In this document: positions 1-5,748 of the stretch, piece by piece
Layout of the letters: the number at the start of each line of letters is the position of its first letter
How positions within the stretch are numbered: the first letter of the stretch is position 1
Assembly: GCA_020860885.1 (NCBI GenBank)
Contig: JAJBTS010000341.1
Span: 1 to 5,748 of the forward strand
DNA length: 5,748 nt
Source of the DNA: Bacteroidales bacterium
GTDB lineage: Bacteria; Bacteroidota; Bacteroidia; Bacteroidales; Azobacteroidaceae
Direction of reading: 5' to 3'
Notes under the pieces: generated by a model
The model's database searches: none
What the model saw: only the letters and a program-made list of their open reading frames with translations
Told to the model about the DNA's origin: nothing
Program-made: the position numbers and the translations under genes

Positions 1-3000
1 AAACTATATAAATATTTAGCAAGGTAGAAGTAAATAAACCTCCCAAAATAACTACTGCCATAGGACTTTGAATTTCATTACCCGGCTTATCTCCATTAAA
101 CACCATCGGCAAAAGAGCCAGACCTGCCGTTATAGCAGTCATCAAAATAGCATTTAGCCTATCTACGGAACCTCTCAATACGGTTTGATGCAGTGAAACT
201 CCTTCTTTTCTTTGGTTTTGATAATTAGAAACCAACAAGATTCCATTTCTTGTCGCAATTCCAAAGAGGGTAATAAATCCTATTATAGAAGGAATACTAA
301 TTACTCCCGAAGAAAAGAAAACAGCAAATACGCCGCCAATCAATGCCAATGGTAGATTAATTAATATCAAGGCTGATAATTTTATATTCCTGAATTCCTG
401 ATACAACAACAAAAATATAATAAAAATGGCCAGAATAGAAGTAAAAAGTAAAGTACGTGAAGCCCTTTGCGCACTTTCAAACTGGCCGCCATATTCAATG
501 CGATAACCTTCGGGAAGGCTTATCGATGAATTGATCGTTTGCTGTATCTCTTCCACTGCAGATCCTAAATCCCGTTCTGCCACATTCACGGAAACAACAA
601 TTTTTCTTTGTACATTCTCACGACTTATAGAATTCGGTCCCATAGCAGAAACAATATCCGCAACTTCTTCCAAAGGAATTTTTCCTCCTATGCCTGTATC
701 GATCAAAGCAGAGCGAATACCTTCTATTGTATTTGTATAACCGGGATTAAGGCGAAGAATCAAATCAAAGCTTCTTTGTCCTTCAAAAATTTCAGTTTGT
801 TTCTCTCCGGCAAAAGCCAGATTAATGAAACGGTTAAAATCTTCTACACTGATACCATACTTTGCCAGCATCAGCCGATTGGGCTTTATTTGTATTTCAG
901 GCACCTCCGTTTGCTGTTCCACACTAACGTCTACCAGCCCCGGAATATCGGATATAGTATTCTGAACCTGATTTCCCAAAGTAAAAAGATGATTTAAATC
1001 CGTACCGAATATTTTAATAGCAATATTTGCTCTTGTTCCGGAAAGCATATGATCGATCCGGTGCCCTAGAGGCTGTCCGACCGTTGTAGCTACTCCCGGA
1101 ATAGCAGCCAGTTTTTCTCTTACTTCTGCCATAAACACGTCCTGCGAACGTTTATTCAAAACAAAATTTACATCAATTTCGGCTCCGTTGGTCGATTGGG
1201 AATGTTCGTCCAACTCCCCTCTACCTGTCCGGCGGGCGGTAGTTTTTACTTCCGGAATACTTAACAACTCTTCTTCCATCCATTTTCCCAAACGATCGCT
1301 TTCTTCCAAAGAAACTCCCGGTTTGGAAACAGCGGAAATAGTCAACGCACCTTCGTTAAACTCCGGAAGAAAAGCCGATCCCATCGTAGCAAATAAAACC
1401 AGAGAAACTATGAAGAGTGCAATAGCTGAAACAAGAATAGACTTTTTATGACCTAAAGCCCACTCCAAAGACCTTTGATACCATCTTGTCAGATGAGAGG
1501 TTAACCAACTCTCTTTCTTATTTTTTTCCAGATACTTTTCATCCGACAATAACAACTTACAAAGTAAAGGAGTCAACGTCATAGCCACTATCAGCGACAT
1601 GAATAAGGAAACTATATAAGCAATTCCCAGAGGCTGGAGCATACGCCCTTCCATTCCCGATAAAAAGAACAAAGGTATAAACGCCACTATAATGATCAAT
1701 GTTGCATTAATGATGGAAGCTCTGATCTCACGGGAAGCTTCGAAAACAATTTTGAAAGAAGATTCCCTTTCTGACTTAGGCCTGAGATGATTCTGCCGCA
1801 ATCGTTTGTACACATTTTCCACGTCAATAATAGCATCGTCGACCAGAGAACCAATAGCGATACACATACCTCCTAAACTCATAGTATTTATATTCATTCC
1901 CAGAAAATACATAACAATTACTGCTCCTAAAAGAGAAAGAGGAATAGCAATCACAGAAATAATCGTAGTTCTGAAACTGCCGAGGAACAAAAATAAAATG
2001 ATGATTACAAAGATGGCTCCTTCAACCAACGCACGGGAAACATTATTAACAGACGTGCTTATAAAGTCGGCCTGTTGAAAAATCTTAGTATCCAGCTTAA
2101 CATCCGCAGGGAGAGTTTTCTGCAGTTCCGCCAGATTTTTCTCTATATTCTTCGTAACGTTCAATGTATTGATATTAGGCTGTTTAGATACGGATATTAT
2201 AACTGCCGGTTTAGCGTTTTGTGAAGCAGTTCCCATCTTAACGGCAGCACCCACTTTAATTTCAGCAACATCGCTTAGAAGTACAAGTTTATTTCCTTTT
2301 AGCTTCACAAATGAATTTCCTAATTCTTCGAGGTCATGAGTACGGGCCATTCCTCTCAGTATATATTCGTTTCCATATTCACGAACAACACCTCCGGTAG
2401 AATTTTCAGAAATACTTGAACATACCTCTGCTAATTCGTTGATAGATACCTCGTAATATTTCATCAACTGAGGATTTGCCAACACTTGATACTGCTTATA
2501 TTCACCCCCAATAATAGTAACCTGAGAGACACCTCCGGTAGCCAGAATAACGGGTTGAACCGCCCATTCCGCCAGTGTACGCAAATCCATCAATGAAGTT
2601 GTATCAGACTGTAAACCAATGAAAAGTATTTCCCCCATCACACTGGATTGAGGAGCCAGGATAGGCTGTATACCTTCAGGCATACTTTCCGTCAGAGTTA
2701 CCATCTTCTCACTCACAATCTGACGCGCTCTGAATATATCCGTTCCCCAATCAAATTCTATCCAGACAAAAGAGTAGCCCTGCATCGAAGAAGAACGTAC
2801 GCGCCGCACATCCGTTGCTCCATTCACAGCCGTTTCTATCGGGAAAGTCACCAATCTTTCTACTTCCTCCGAAGCCATTCCCTGTGCATCCGTCATTACT
2901 ACAACCGTAGGCGCTGTCAAGTCAGGGAAAACATCAATATCCATTTTTTCCGTGGTATAAACCCCGTACACCACCAGTAATATAGCAGCTAACAATATGA

Positions 3001-3043
3001 ATAACTTATTGTTAAGCGAAAAACTTATAATTTTATTTAGCAT
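1..3043 (-). CDS. czcA: CusA/CzcA-family heavy-metal efflux RND transporter, C-terminus cut by window edge
   Basis: Inner-membrane proton/metal antiporter of a tripartite efflux complex. From the ATG at 3043 the frame is open for 1014 codons to the left edge. It ends inside the last membrane helix (GGLFTSTLLNIYIV), so only a few tens of residues should be missing from a family length near 1040. Visible layout: helix 1 at about residues 14-31, first periplasmic porter loop about 32-335, helices 2-6 about 338-498, helix 7 about 535-553, second porter loop about 555-862, last helices about 865-1012. The helix-4 relay is SLVDDAIIDVENVYKRL (399-415), with D402 and E409 spaced like D405/E412 of CusA and D408/E415 of CzcA. 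By my hand alignment, two of the three CusA methionine positions are not Met (S570, E622), which argues against a Cu(I)/Ag(I) pump. The symbol is a family label only; the metal is unknown. The start fits the family N-terminus. It follows a fusion-protein gene, but after an unusual 307-base gap. Confidence 0.95.
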   Translation of the reverse strand, partial: MLNKIISFSLNNKLFILLAAILLVVYGVYTTEKMDIDVFPDLTAPTVVVMTDAQGMASEEVERLVTFPIETAVNGATDVRRVRSSSMQGYSFVWIEFDWGTDIFRARQIVSEKMVTLTESMPEGIQPILAPQSSVMGEILFIGLQSDTTSLMDLRTLAEWAVQPVILATGGVSQVTIIGGEYKQYQVLANPQLMKYYEVSINELAEVCSSISENSTGGVVREYGNEYILRGMARTHDLEELGNSFVKLKGNKLVLLSDVAEIKVGAAVKMGTASQNAKPAVIISVSKQPNINTLNVTKNIEKNLAELQKTLPADVKLDTKIFQQADFISTSVNNVSRALVEGAIFVIIILFLFLGSFRTTIISVIAIPLSLLGAVIVMYFLGMNINTMSLGGMCIAIGSLVDDAIIDVENVYKRLRQNHLRPKSERESSFKIVFEASREIRASIINATLIIIVAFIPLFFLSGMEGRMLQPLGIAYIVSLFMSLIVAMTLTPLLCKLLLSDEKYLEKNKKESWLTSHLTRWYQRSLEWALGHKKSILVSAIALFIVSLVLFATMGSAFLPEFNEGALTISAVSKPGVSLEESDRLGKWMEEELLSIPEVKTTARRTGRGELDEHSQSTNGAEIDVNFVLNKRSQDVFMAEVREKLAAIPGVATTVGQPLGHRIDHMLSGTRANIAIKIFGTDLNHLFTLGNQVQNTISDIPGLVDVSVEQQTEVPEIQIKPNRLMLAKYGISVEDFNRFINLAFAGEKQTEIFEGQRSFDLILRLNPGYTNTIEGIRSALIDTGIGGKIPLEEVADIVSAMGPNSISRENVQRKIVVSVNVAERDLGSAVEEIQQTINSSISLPEGYRIEYGGQFESAQRASRTLLFTSILAIFIIFLLLYQEFRNIKLSALILINLPLALIGGVFAVFFSSGVISIPSIIGFITLFGIATRNGILLVSNYQNQRKEGVSLHQTVLRGSVDRLNAILMTAITAGLALLPMVFNGDKPGNEIQSPMAVVILGGLFTSTLLNIYIV

Positions 3044-3206
3044 AAAAGTAATTTTATAATGAAGAGTGGAGTGCTATGAAGAAATTAAAAATATTTTTCT
3101 TTTTCATCTTATCCGAAGTGGATACTCCGTACCCTATCAGTAACACTGCTGCTAACACCATGAATATCTTATTCTTATTAGAAAAATTTATAATCTTGTT
3201 TAGCAT
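2942..3206 (-). repeat. diverged direct duplication of the RND gene 5' end
   Basis: Two direct copies of about 102 bases lie at 2942-3043 (start of the intact pump gene) and 3105-3206 (start of the truncated frame), offset by 163 bases. Hand alignment gives about 75% base identity with no gaps. A looser likeness continues for roughly 12 bases upstream of both ATGs. The divergence is too great for a recent slippage event. Confidence 0.75.
3054..3206 (-). pseudogene. truncated RND pump N-terminus, or small single-helix protein copied from it (50 codons)
   Basis: A short frame runs from ATG at 3206 to TAA at 3054-3056. Residues 1-34 align without gaps to residues 1-34 of the downstream pump: 22 of 34 residues are identical (MLNKII, FS, NK, LAA, YGV and KM are shared), and about 77 of 102 bases. 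The likeness stops after Met34. The pump continues into its periplasmic DIDVFPDL segment, while this frame continues with a Lys-rich tail (KMKKKNIFNFF) and ends 16 residues later. It would encode one membrane helix (about residues 14-28). The stop lies 10 bases before the pump ATG, and the two frames differ. Nine of the 22 identical residues use a different codon, so both copies diverged while coding for protein. The simplest reading is the remnant of a second pump gene lost by deletion. A kept small membrane protein, or a leader frame coupled to pump translation, remains possible. No separate promoter is seen. Confidence 0.6.
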
Positions 3207-3350
3207 AAATAATCTTTTTGAAGTGAAAATTATGAGGTTGTTCCAAAGAACTTTAGCCCCAAAGAGGCTTCTTAAATCATTAAAACCAACCCTTTCATTC
3301 GGGAACCGGAAGCTAACCTCGCTGTCTTAATTGTTCAATTCTTCGTTCCA
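3207..3350 (-). other. unassigned spacer between fusion-protein and pump genes
   Basis: This 144-base stretch belongs to the 307-base gap inside the operon (3044-3350). No intact gene, tRNA or insertion sequence was recognised in it. The frame of the truncated pump copy stays open upstream for 40 codons (3207-3326, back to a TAA at 3327-3329) but has no ATG or GTG there. That is compatible with an eroded gene or simply with chance. A small hairpin (3255-3269) falls inside it. No TAnnTTTG promoter element was found on the minus strand, so the pump is probably read from upstream. Confidence 0.5.
3255..3269 (-). other. possible small RNA hairpin in operon spacer
   Basis: On the minus strand AGCCTC, a TTT loop and GGGGCT can form a six-pair stem with one G-T pair. 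Flanking AAGAA and TTCTT could lengthen it imperfectly. There is no following T run, so it is not a convincing terminator. If real, it could tune or process the message between fusion protein and pump. Confidence 0.25.
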
Positions 3351-4850
3351 TTAATGAACGTGCCCTGCATGTGGATCCAAAGCCCCTGCAGACTGAGCTA
3401 ACTTAACAGAAATAGCTCCTTTACTCACTAATCGATCCGTAGAATTCAATCCATTCAGAATTTCCGTCTTTATACCATCCGTCATTCCAATAGAGACTTG
3501 TCTTTTCCCAAAAGTTTCAGGAGTTAACTGGACATATACAAAGAAAGCGCCTTGTTCTTCCGTTAGAGCCGAACTGGGAATAGTCATTACAGGAACATCC
3601 GATTTTGTTCTGATAAATACCTCCACAAAACTTCCCGGAATAAAATCCGCTTTATTATCCATCTGAAAACTAACCGGCAGCATGAAATTATCTTCATTAA
3701 CTGTTTTTCCGTAAGAGAGGATTTTACCATTTAAGTCTTCCAATGAATAAGTTTTCTGATTGTTCATTGTTCTGAAGTTAGCGGTTGAAATGGAATGGAG
3801 CAAAGAAGCATACTTCATGGGTACATCAGCCTTCAATAAAAGAGATTTATTTCTGGAGATGATAGCCAAAACCTGTCCGGCCTCCACATATTCTCCGTTA
3901 GAAACCAGTAATTGTTTTATGAATCCTGCACCAGAACTCGAGGCCCGTTGACCTTTGTCTGAGAAATTTTTATACAGATTATCGTACACGGCTTTTGAAT
4001 TCTCATAAGTGCTTTTTATTTCCAGAAATTCTTTCGAAGAGACAATATTATCTTCTATGAGCTCCTGAGCTCTTTTATAATCGCCTTCCGCTTTTATAAA
4101 ATTATTATGCGCTTCAATAAGCAGAACATTCACATTATCTTCCGCCATTCCTGCAGAAGATACGGTAAATAGTTCCTGACCTGCAGAAACACTTTGTCCT
4201 TCCAGTATATTACGATTAAATACAACTACACCTGAAGCTTTCGCTACCACCCTGTTTTCATCCGTTTGCGAAGAAATAATTTGTCCGGTAGTTCTTATGA
4301 CTTGTCCGAAGGGTTCATTTCCGGGTAATGTTGTTGCAAAATCAATTCTCCATTGTTGCATTTTATTGAAACTAATTGCATCCGGATGATGTTCGGCTTG
4401 TTCTTCTGCCGTATGTTCGGCAGTATGGGCATCCTCAAATACAACCACATCATTTACTTCAATTTGTGAATTTCCTTTAGATGATTGAATATTAATGCTG
4501 ATTTTAGCATTTCCGGTAGCCTCTGGAGTCAGGGCAAACCGATAGACTCCCGGTTGAACAAAAGTTTCCTGGGTTTGTCTTATTCCTTTATTACCGACAA
4601 TTAAACTTACTGTTACAGCATTCACTTCCGCCGGAATATTCGGTAATTCCGTAAGGTACAAAGTAACCGAAGATTGTTTACCCAAAGCAAAAGGTTCGGC
4701 TTCCAGAAAAGCTTCAAATAAATCGTTATAACCCACTAATAATAAGGGAGTATCGTGAGTATGCCCTTCGTGAGTATGATTGTCGGTATGTTTATGACAT
4801 CCCGTAAGCATTACGAATATAATGCTTAAATATATCAATTTTAATTTCAT
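3351..4850 (-). CDS. czcB: RND efflux membrane-fusion (periplasmic adaptor) lipoprotein, CusB/CzcB type, His-rich
   Basis: Periplasmic adaptor that links the RND pump to an outer-membrane channel. The protein has 499 residues. The N-terminus is a lipoprotein signal with lipobox LTGC and lipidated Cys18. A His cluster follows directly (H19, H21, H25, H27, H30, H32; NHTHEGHTHD). Residues about 35-140 look like an extra beta-rich N-terminal domain. A second His group lies at 142-155 (H142, H146, H154, H155). The adaptor core follows: first lipoyl half about 198-232, helical hairpin about 238-300, second lipoyl half about 308-332, beta-barrel about 335-415, membrane-proximal domain about 420-488. 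The tail ends DPHAGHVH, with three more His. CusB carries functional Met near its N-terminus; here the same area has His instead, which suggests a different metal preference (inference). The start lies 11 bases after the upstream lipoprotein stop, so the two are co-transcribed. The symbol is a family label. Confidence 0.93.
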   Translation of the reverse strand: MKLKLIYLSIIFVMLTGCHKHTDNHTHEGHTHDTPLLLVGYNDLFEAFLEAEPFALGKQSSVTLYLTELPNIPAEVNAVTVSLIVGNKGIRQTQETFVQPGVYRFALTPEATGNAKISINIQSSKGNSQIEVNDVVVFEDAHTAEHTAEEQAEHHPDAISFNKMQQWRIDFATTLPGNEPFGQVIRTTGQIISSQTDENRVVAKASGVVVFNRNILEGQSVSAGQELFTVSSAGMAEDNVNVLLIEAHNNFIKAEGDYKRAQELIEDNIVSSKEFLEIKSTYENSKAVYDNLYKNFSDKGQRASSSGAGFIKQLLVSNGEYVEAGQVLAIISRNKSLLLKADVPMKYASLLHSISTANFRTMNNQKTYSLEDLNGKILSYGKTVNEDNFMLPVSFQMDNKADFIPGSFVEVFIRTKSDVPVMTIPSSALTEEQGAFFVYVQLTPETFGKRQVSIGMTDGIKTEILNGLNSTDRLVSKGAISVKLAQSAGALDPHAGHVH

Positions 4851-4861
4851 ATCAGTAAGAT

Positions 4862-5074
4862 TTAATTTACTTCCGCTTCTACTGTAAAACTTTCCTGAGC
4901 CGGCATTTCATGGTCATGATTGCAATTCTCACCATGTGTATGTGAAGCATTTTTATCTGTCTGTTCATGATCGTGCTTACAATTCTCGTCGTGAGTATGT
5001 TCTGTGGTCTTATTATTTGTACAGGAAAATAAAGAAAGGCTGGCAACAGCCATTAGAAAAAATATCTTTTTCAT
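4862..5074 (-). CDS. small His-rich metal-binding lipoprotein with duplicated HTHxENCxHDHE motif
   Basis: A 70-residue predicted lipoprotein. The signal peptide covers residues 1-17 and the lipobox LFSC gives lipidated Cys18. The mature part is almost entirely two copies of one motif: HTHDENCKHDHE (26-37) and HTHGENCNHDHE (45-56), 19 residues apart. Each copy offers four His, one Cys and acidic side chains, a plausible site for Zn, Cu, Ni or Co. There is no recognisable enzyme domain. The short tail MPAQESFTVEAEVN has no ligands. It sits 11 bases before the fusion-protein gene, and its motif resembles that protein's His-rich N-terminus (HTHEGHTHD), so a periplasmic metal buffer or chaperone feeding the adaptor is a reasonable inference. 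Lipidation at Cys18 is a strong prediction; membrane location (inner or outer) is not determined. The leader is A-rich without a clear Shine-Dalgarno sequence. Confidence 0.85.
   Translation of the reverse strand: MKKIFFLMAVASLSLFSCTNNKTTEHTHDENCKHDHEQTDKNASHTHGENCNHDHEMPAQESFTVEAEVN
4907..4999 (-). repeat. two-copy coding repeat for a metal-ligand motif
   Basis: Codons 26-37 (4964-4999) and 45-56 (4907-4942) of the small lipoprotein encode the same 12-residue motif, differing only at two positions (D/G and K/N). The copies are separated by seven residues (QTDKNAS). This points to an internal duplication that doubled the metal sites. Confidence 0.85.
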
Positions 5075-5121
5075 GATTGTTTGTTTTTAATTAGTTATTG
5101 TAATTTTCTCCCGGAAATAAC

Positions 5122-5129
5122 CAAACCTA
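5122..5129 (-). promoter_or_regulatory. candidate -7 promoter element before the small lipoprotein gene
   Basis: The minus strand reads TAGGTTTG, a full match to the Bacteroidota -7 consensus TAnnTTTG. Transcription would start near 5114-5116, leaving about 40 bases of A/T-rich leader before the ATG at 5074. No good TTG-type -33 element is visible 19-21 bases upstream. This may therefore be a weak or regulated second promoter for the lipoprotein, fusion protein and pump, or a chance match. Confidence 0.35.
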
Positions 5130-5190
5130 TAAAGATTTATAAGAAATATTGATTTCCGTTTTAGGTCTTAAATAAATGCCAAAGGAAGCA

Positions 5191-5631
5191 TTAAACCACA
5201 GGAGGAGCACGTAAACCATGAATAAGGTTTACGTCAACAGACGAATAACTTATTAAATAGGGAGGTATCTTGTTTTGATCGTTATCATCAAAAACAGATA
5301 AATTGAAAGAATAATAGAGAAGTATGGCCTGATATAATAAACCGGAATGATCCGGAGAATTGCAACAAGTAATAGAGTGATAATCCTTTTCCGTTTCACA
5401 GACTACATCGATATTTTTATCTAACTGACAGTTACCCTCCTCTTTTTTGGAAGAATCGTGAGTACAACAGCAATCGTTATTGCCGGAGGGTACTTGATGG
5501 TCAGCATGTTCTGTGTTTAAAAATATAAAATGCGGCATCCCATCATGGTGATGATGAGAAATAACTGCATGGCTTAAAAATAAGATATTAACAGTAAAGA
5601 TCAGCAATATGGATAAGAATTTCTTAAACAC
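5191..5631 (-). CDS. exported His/Cys-rich small protein, first gene of the efflux operon
   Basis: A 146-residue protein of unknown function. The N-terminus (MFKKFLSILL, hydrophobic to about residue 20) is a signal peptide or anchor. Ligand-rich segments follow: H21 and HHHH at 26-29, H35, H42 and H45, CCC at 54-56, C68, C78, and CC at 89-90; seven Cys in all. Residues about 97-113 are hydrophobic. The C-terminus reads HGLRAPPVV; a final RAPP is a feature I associate with small periplasmic metal-linked proteins of the DUF2946/CopL kind, and Bacteroidota have similar His-rich DUF families (DUF6769 is a possible match, from memory and unchecked). The start is GTG at 5631: a TAA stands in frame two codons upstream, and the next in-frame Met is residue 32, which would remove the signal. 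Its place ahead of the efflux genes suggests periplasmic metal binding or sensing. No enzyme motif is seen. Confidence 0.8.
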   Translation of the reverse strand: MFKKFLSILLIFTVNILFLSHAVISHHHHDGMPHFIFLNTEHADHQVPSGNNDCCCTHDSSKKEEGNCQLDKNIDVVCETEKDYHSITCCNSPDHSGLLYQAILLYYSFNLSVFDDNDQNKIPPYLISYSSVDVNLIHGLRAPPVV

Positions 5632-5648
5632 TATTTATCTTTTCCCTA

Positions 5649-5678
5649 CAAATATACAACTTTCTCCAAAAAATTCAC
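5649..5678 (-). promoter_or_regulatory. putative operon promoter (Bacteroidota -33/-7 type)
   Basis: The minus strand carries TATATTTG at 5649-5656, a full match to the TAnnTTTG -7 consensus. A GTG at 5676-5678, 19 bases upstream, is one mismatch from the TTG core of the -33 element; a better TTTG at 5667-5670 is too close. Transcription would begin near 5641-5643, about ten bases before the GTG start, giving a very short leader. This is the best candidate for the main promoter of the operon. Confidence 0.55.
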
Positions 5679-5748
5679 GTTATTTGTGTTAGAATATTTA
5701 ATTTTTATCTAATATACGACTATTATTATTGAGTATTTAGACAAATCA

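Noticed and set aside
608..997. Plus-strand frame of 129 codons and similar frames at 531-740, 1188-1451, 1806-2078 and 2648-2980
   Set aside because: All lie antisense within the continuous 1014-codon RND frame and show no recognisable protein features.
1..3043. Possible frameshift or internal stop in the RND gene
   Set aside because: Translation by hand from ATG 3043 to base 2 gives 1014 codons with family motifs in order at both ends, so the frame is intact as far as it is visible.
3076..3330. Plus-strand frame of 84 codons across the spacer
   Set aside because: It is antisense to the truncated pump copy, whose amino-acid likeness to the real pump fixes the coding strand as minus. No promoter or family match supports it.
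3760..3951. Plus-strand frame of 63 codons
   Set aside because: It is antisense to the fusion-protein gene, with no independent signal.
5175..5192. Inverted repeat AATGC/GCATT at the stop of the 146-residue gene, considered as a terminator
   Set aside because: The stem has only five pairs with an eight-base loop, is AT-rich, and has no T run after it on the minus strand.
5689..5712. TTAGA/TCTAA inverted repeat upstream of the operon promoter, considered as an operator
   Set aside because: Five-base arms with a 14-base AT-rich spacer are expected by chance in such AT-rich DNA, and it matches no regulator site I know.

Overview
The window is one end of a heavy-metal efflux operon, all on the minus strand, from a bacterium of the phylum Bacteroidota (probably order Bacteroidales). 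The evidence for that group is AT-rich DNA, A/T-rich leaders without clear Shine-Dalgarno sequences, and TAnnTTTG-type -7 promoter elements. The protein styles also fit: a lipoprotein membrane-fusion subunit and small exported His/Cys-rich proteins. Genus and species cannot be read from the sequence.

Layout in the direction of transcription (right to left): (1) 5657-5748, upstream AT-rich DNA leading to a -7 element at 5649-5656. (2) 5631-5191, a 146-residue exported His/Cys-rich protein with a GTG start. (3) A short gap with a second -7-like element at 5122-5129. (4) 5074-4862, a 70-residue lipoprotein with two copies of a His/Cys/Asp metal-ligand repeat. (5) 4850-3351, a CusB/CzcB-type membrane-fusion lipoprotein, 11 bases after the previous stop. 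(6) A 307-base gap at 3350-3044. It holds a 50-codon reading frame (3206-3054) whose first 34 residues are a diverged copy of the N-terminus of the pump that follows. (7) 3043 to the left edge, a CusA/CzcA-type RND pump, 1014 codons visible and open to the edge; comparison with the family suggests only a few tens of C-terminal residues are missing.

How the parts should work together (inference from the families): the RND trimer exports metal using the proton gradient, the fusion lipoprotein joins it to an outer-membrane channel that must be encoded elsewhere (perhaps just beyond the left edge), and the two small proteins buffer or sense metal in the periplasm. Ligands in the accessory proteins are mainly His, with Cys and Asp. 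The Met sites of the Cu(I)/Ag(I) pump CusA are not kept at two of three positions, so Zn, Co, Ni, Cd or Cu(II) look likelier than Cu(I)/Ag(I). The substrate is not settled.

The most unusual item is the pump-like N-terminal copy in the 307-base gap. It is either the scar of a lost second pump gene or a single-pass small membrane protein that resembles the first helix of its neighbour.
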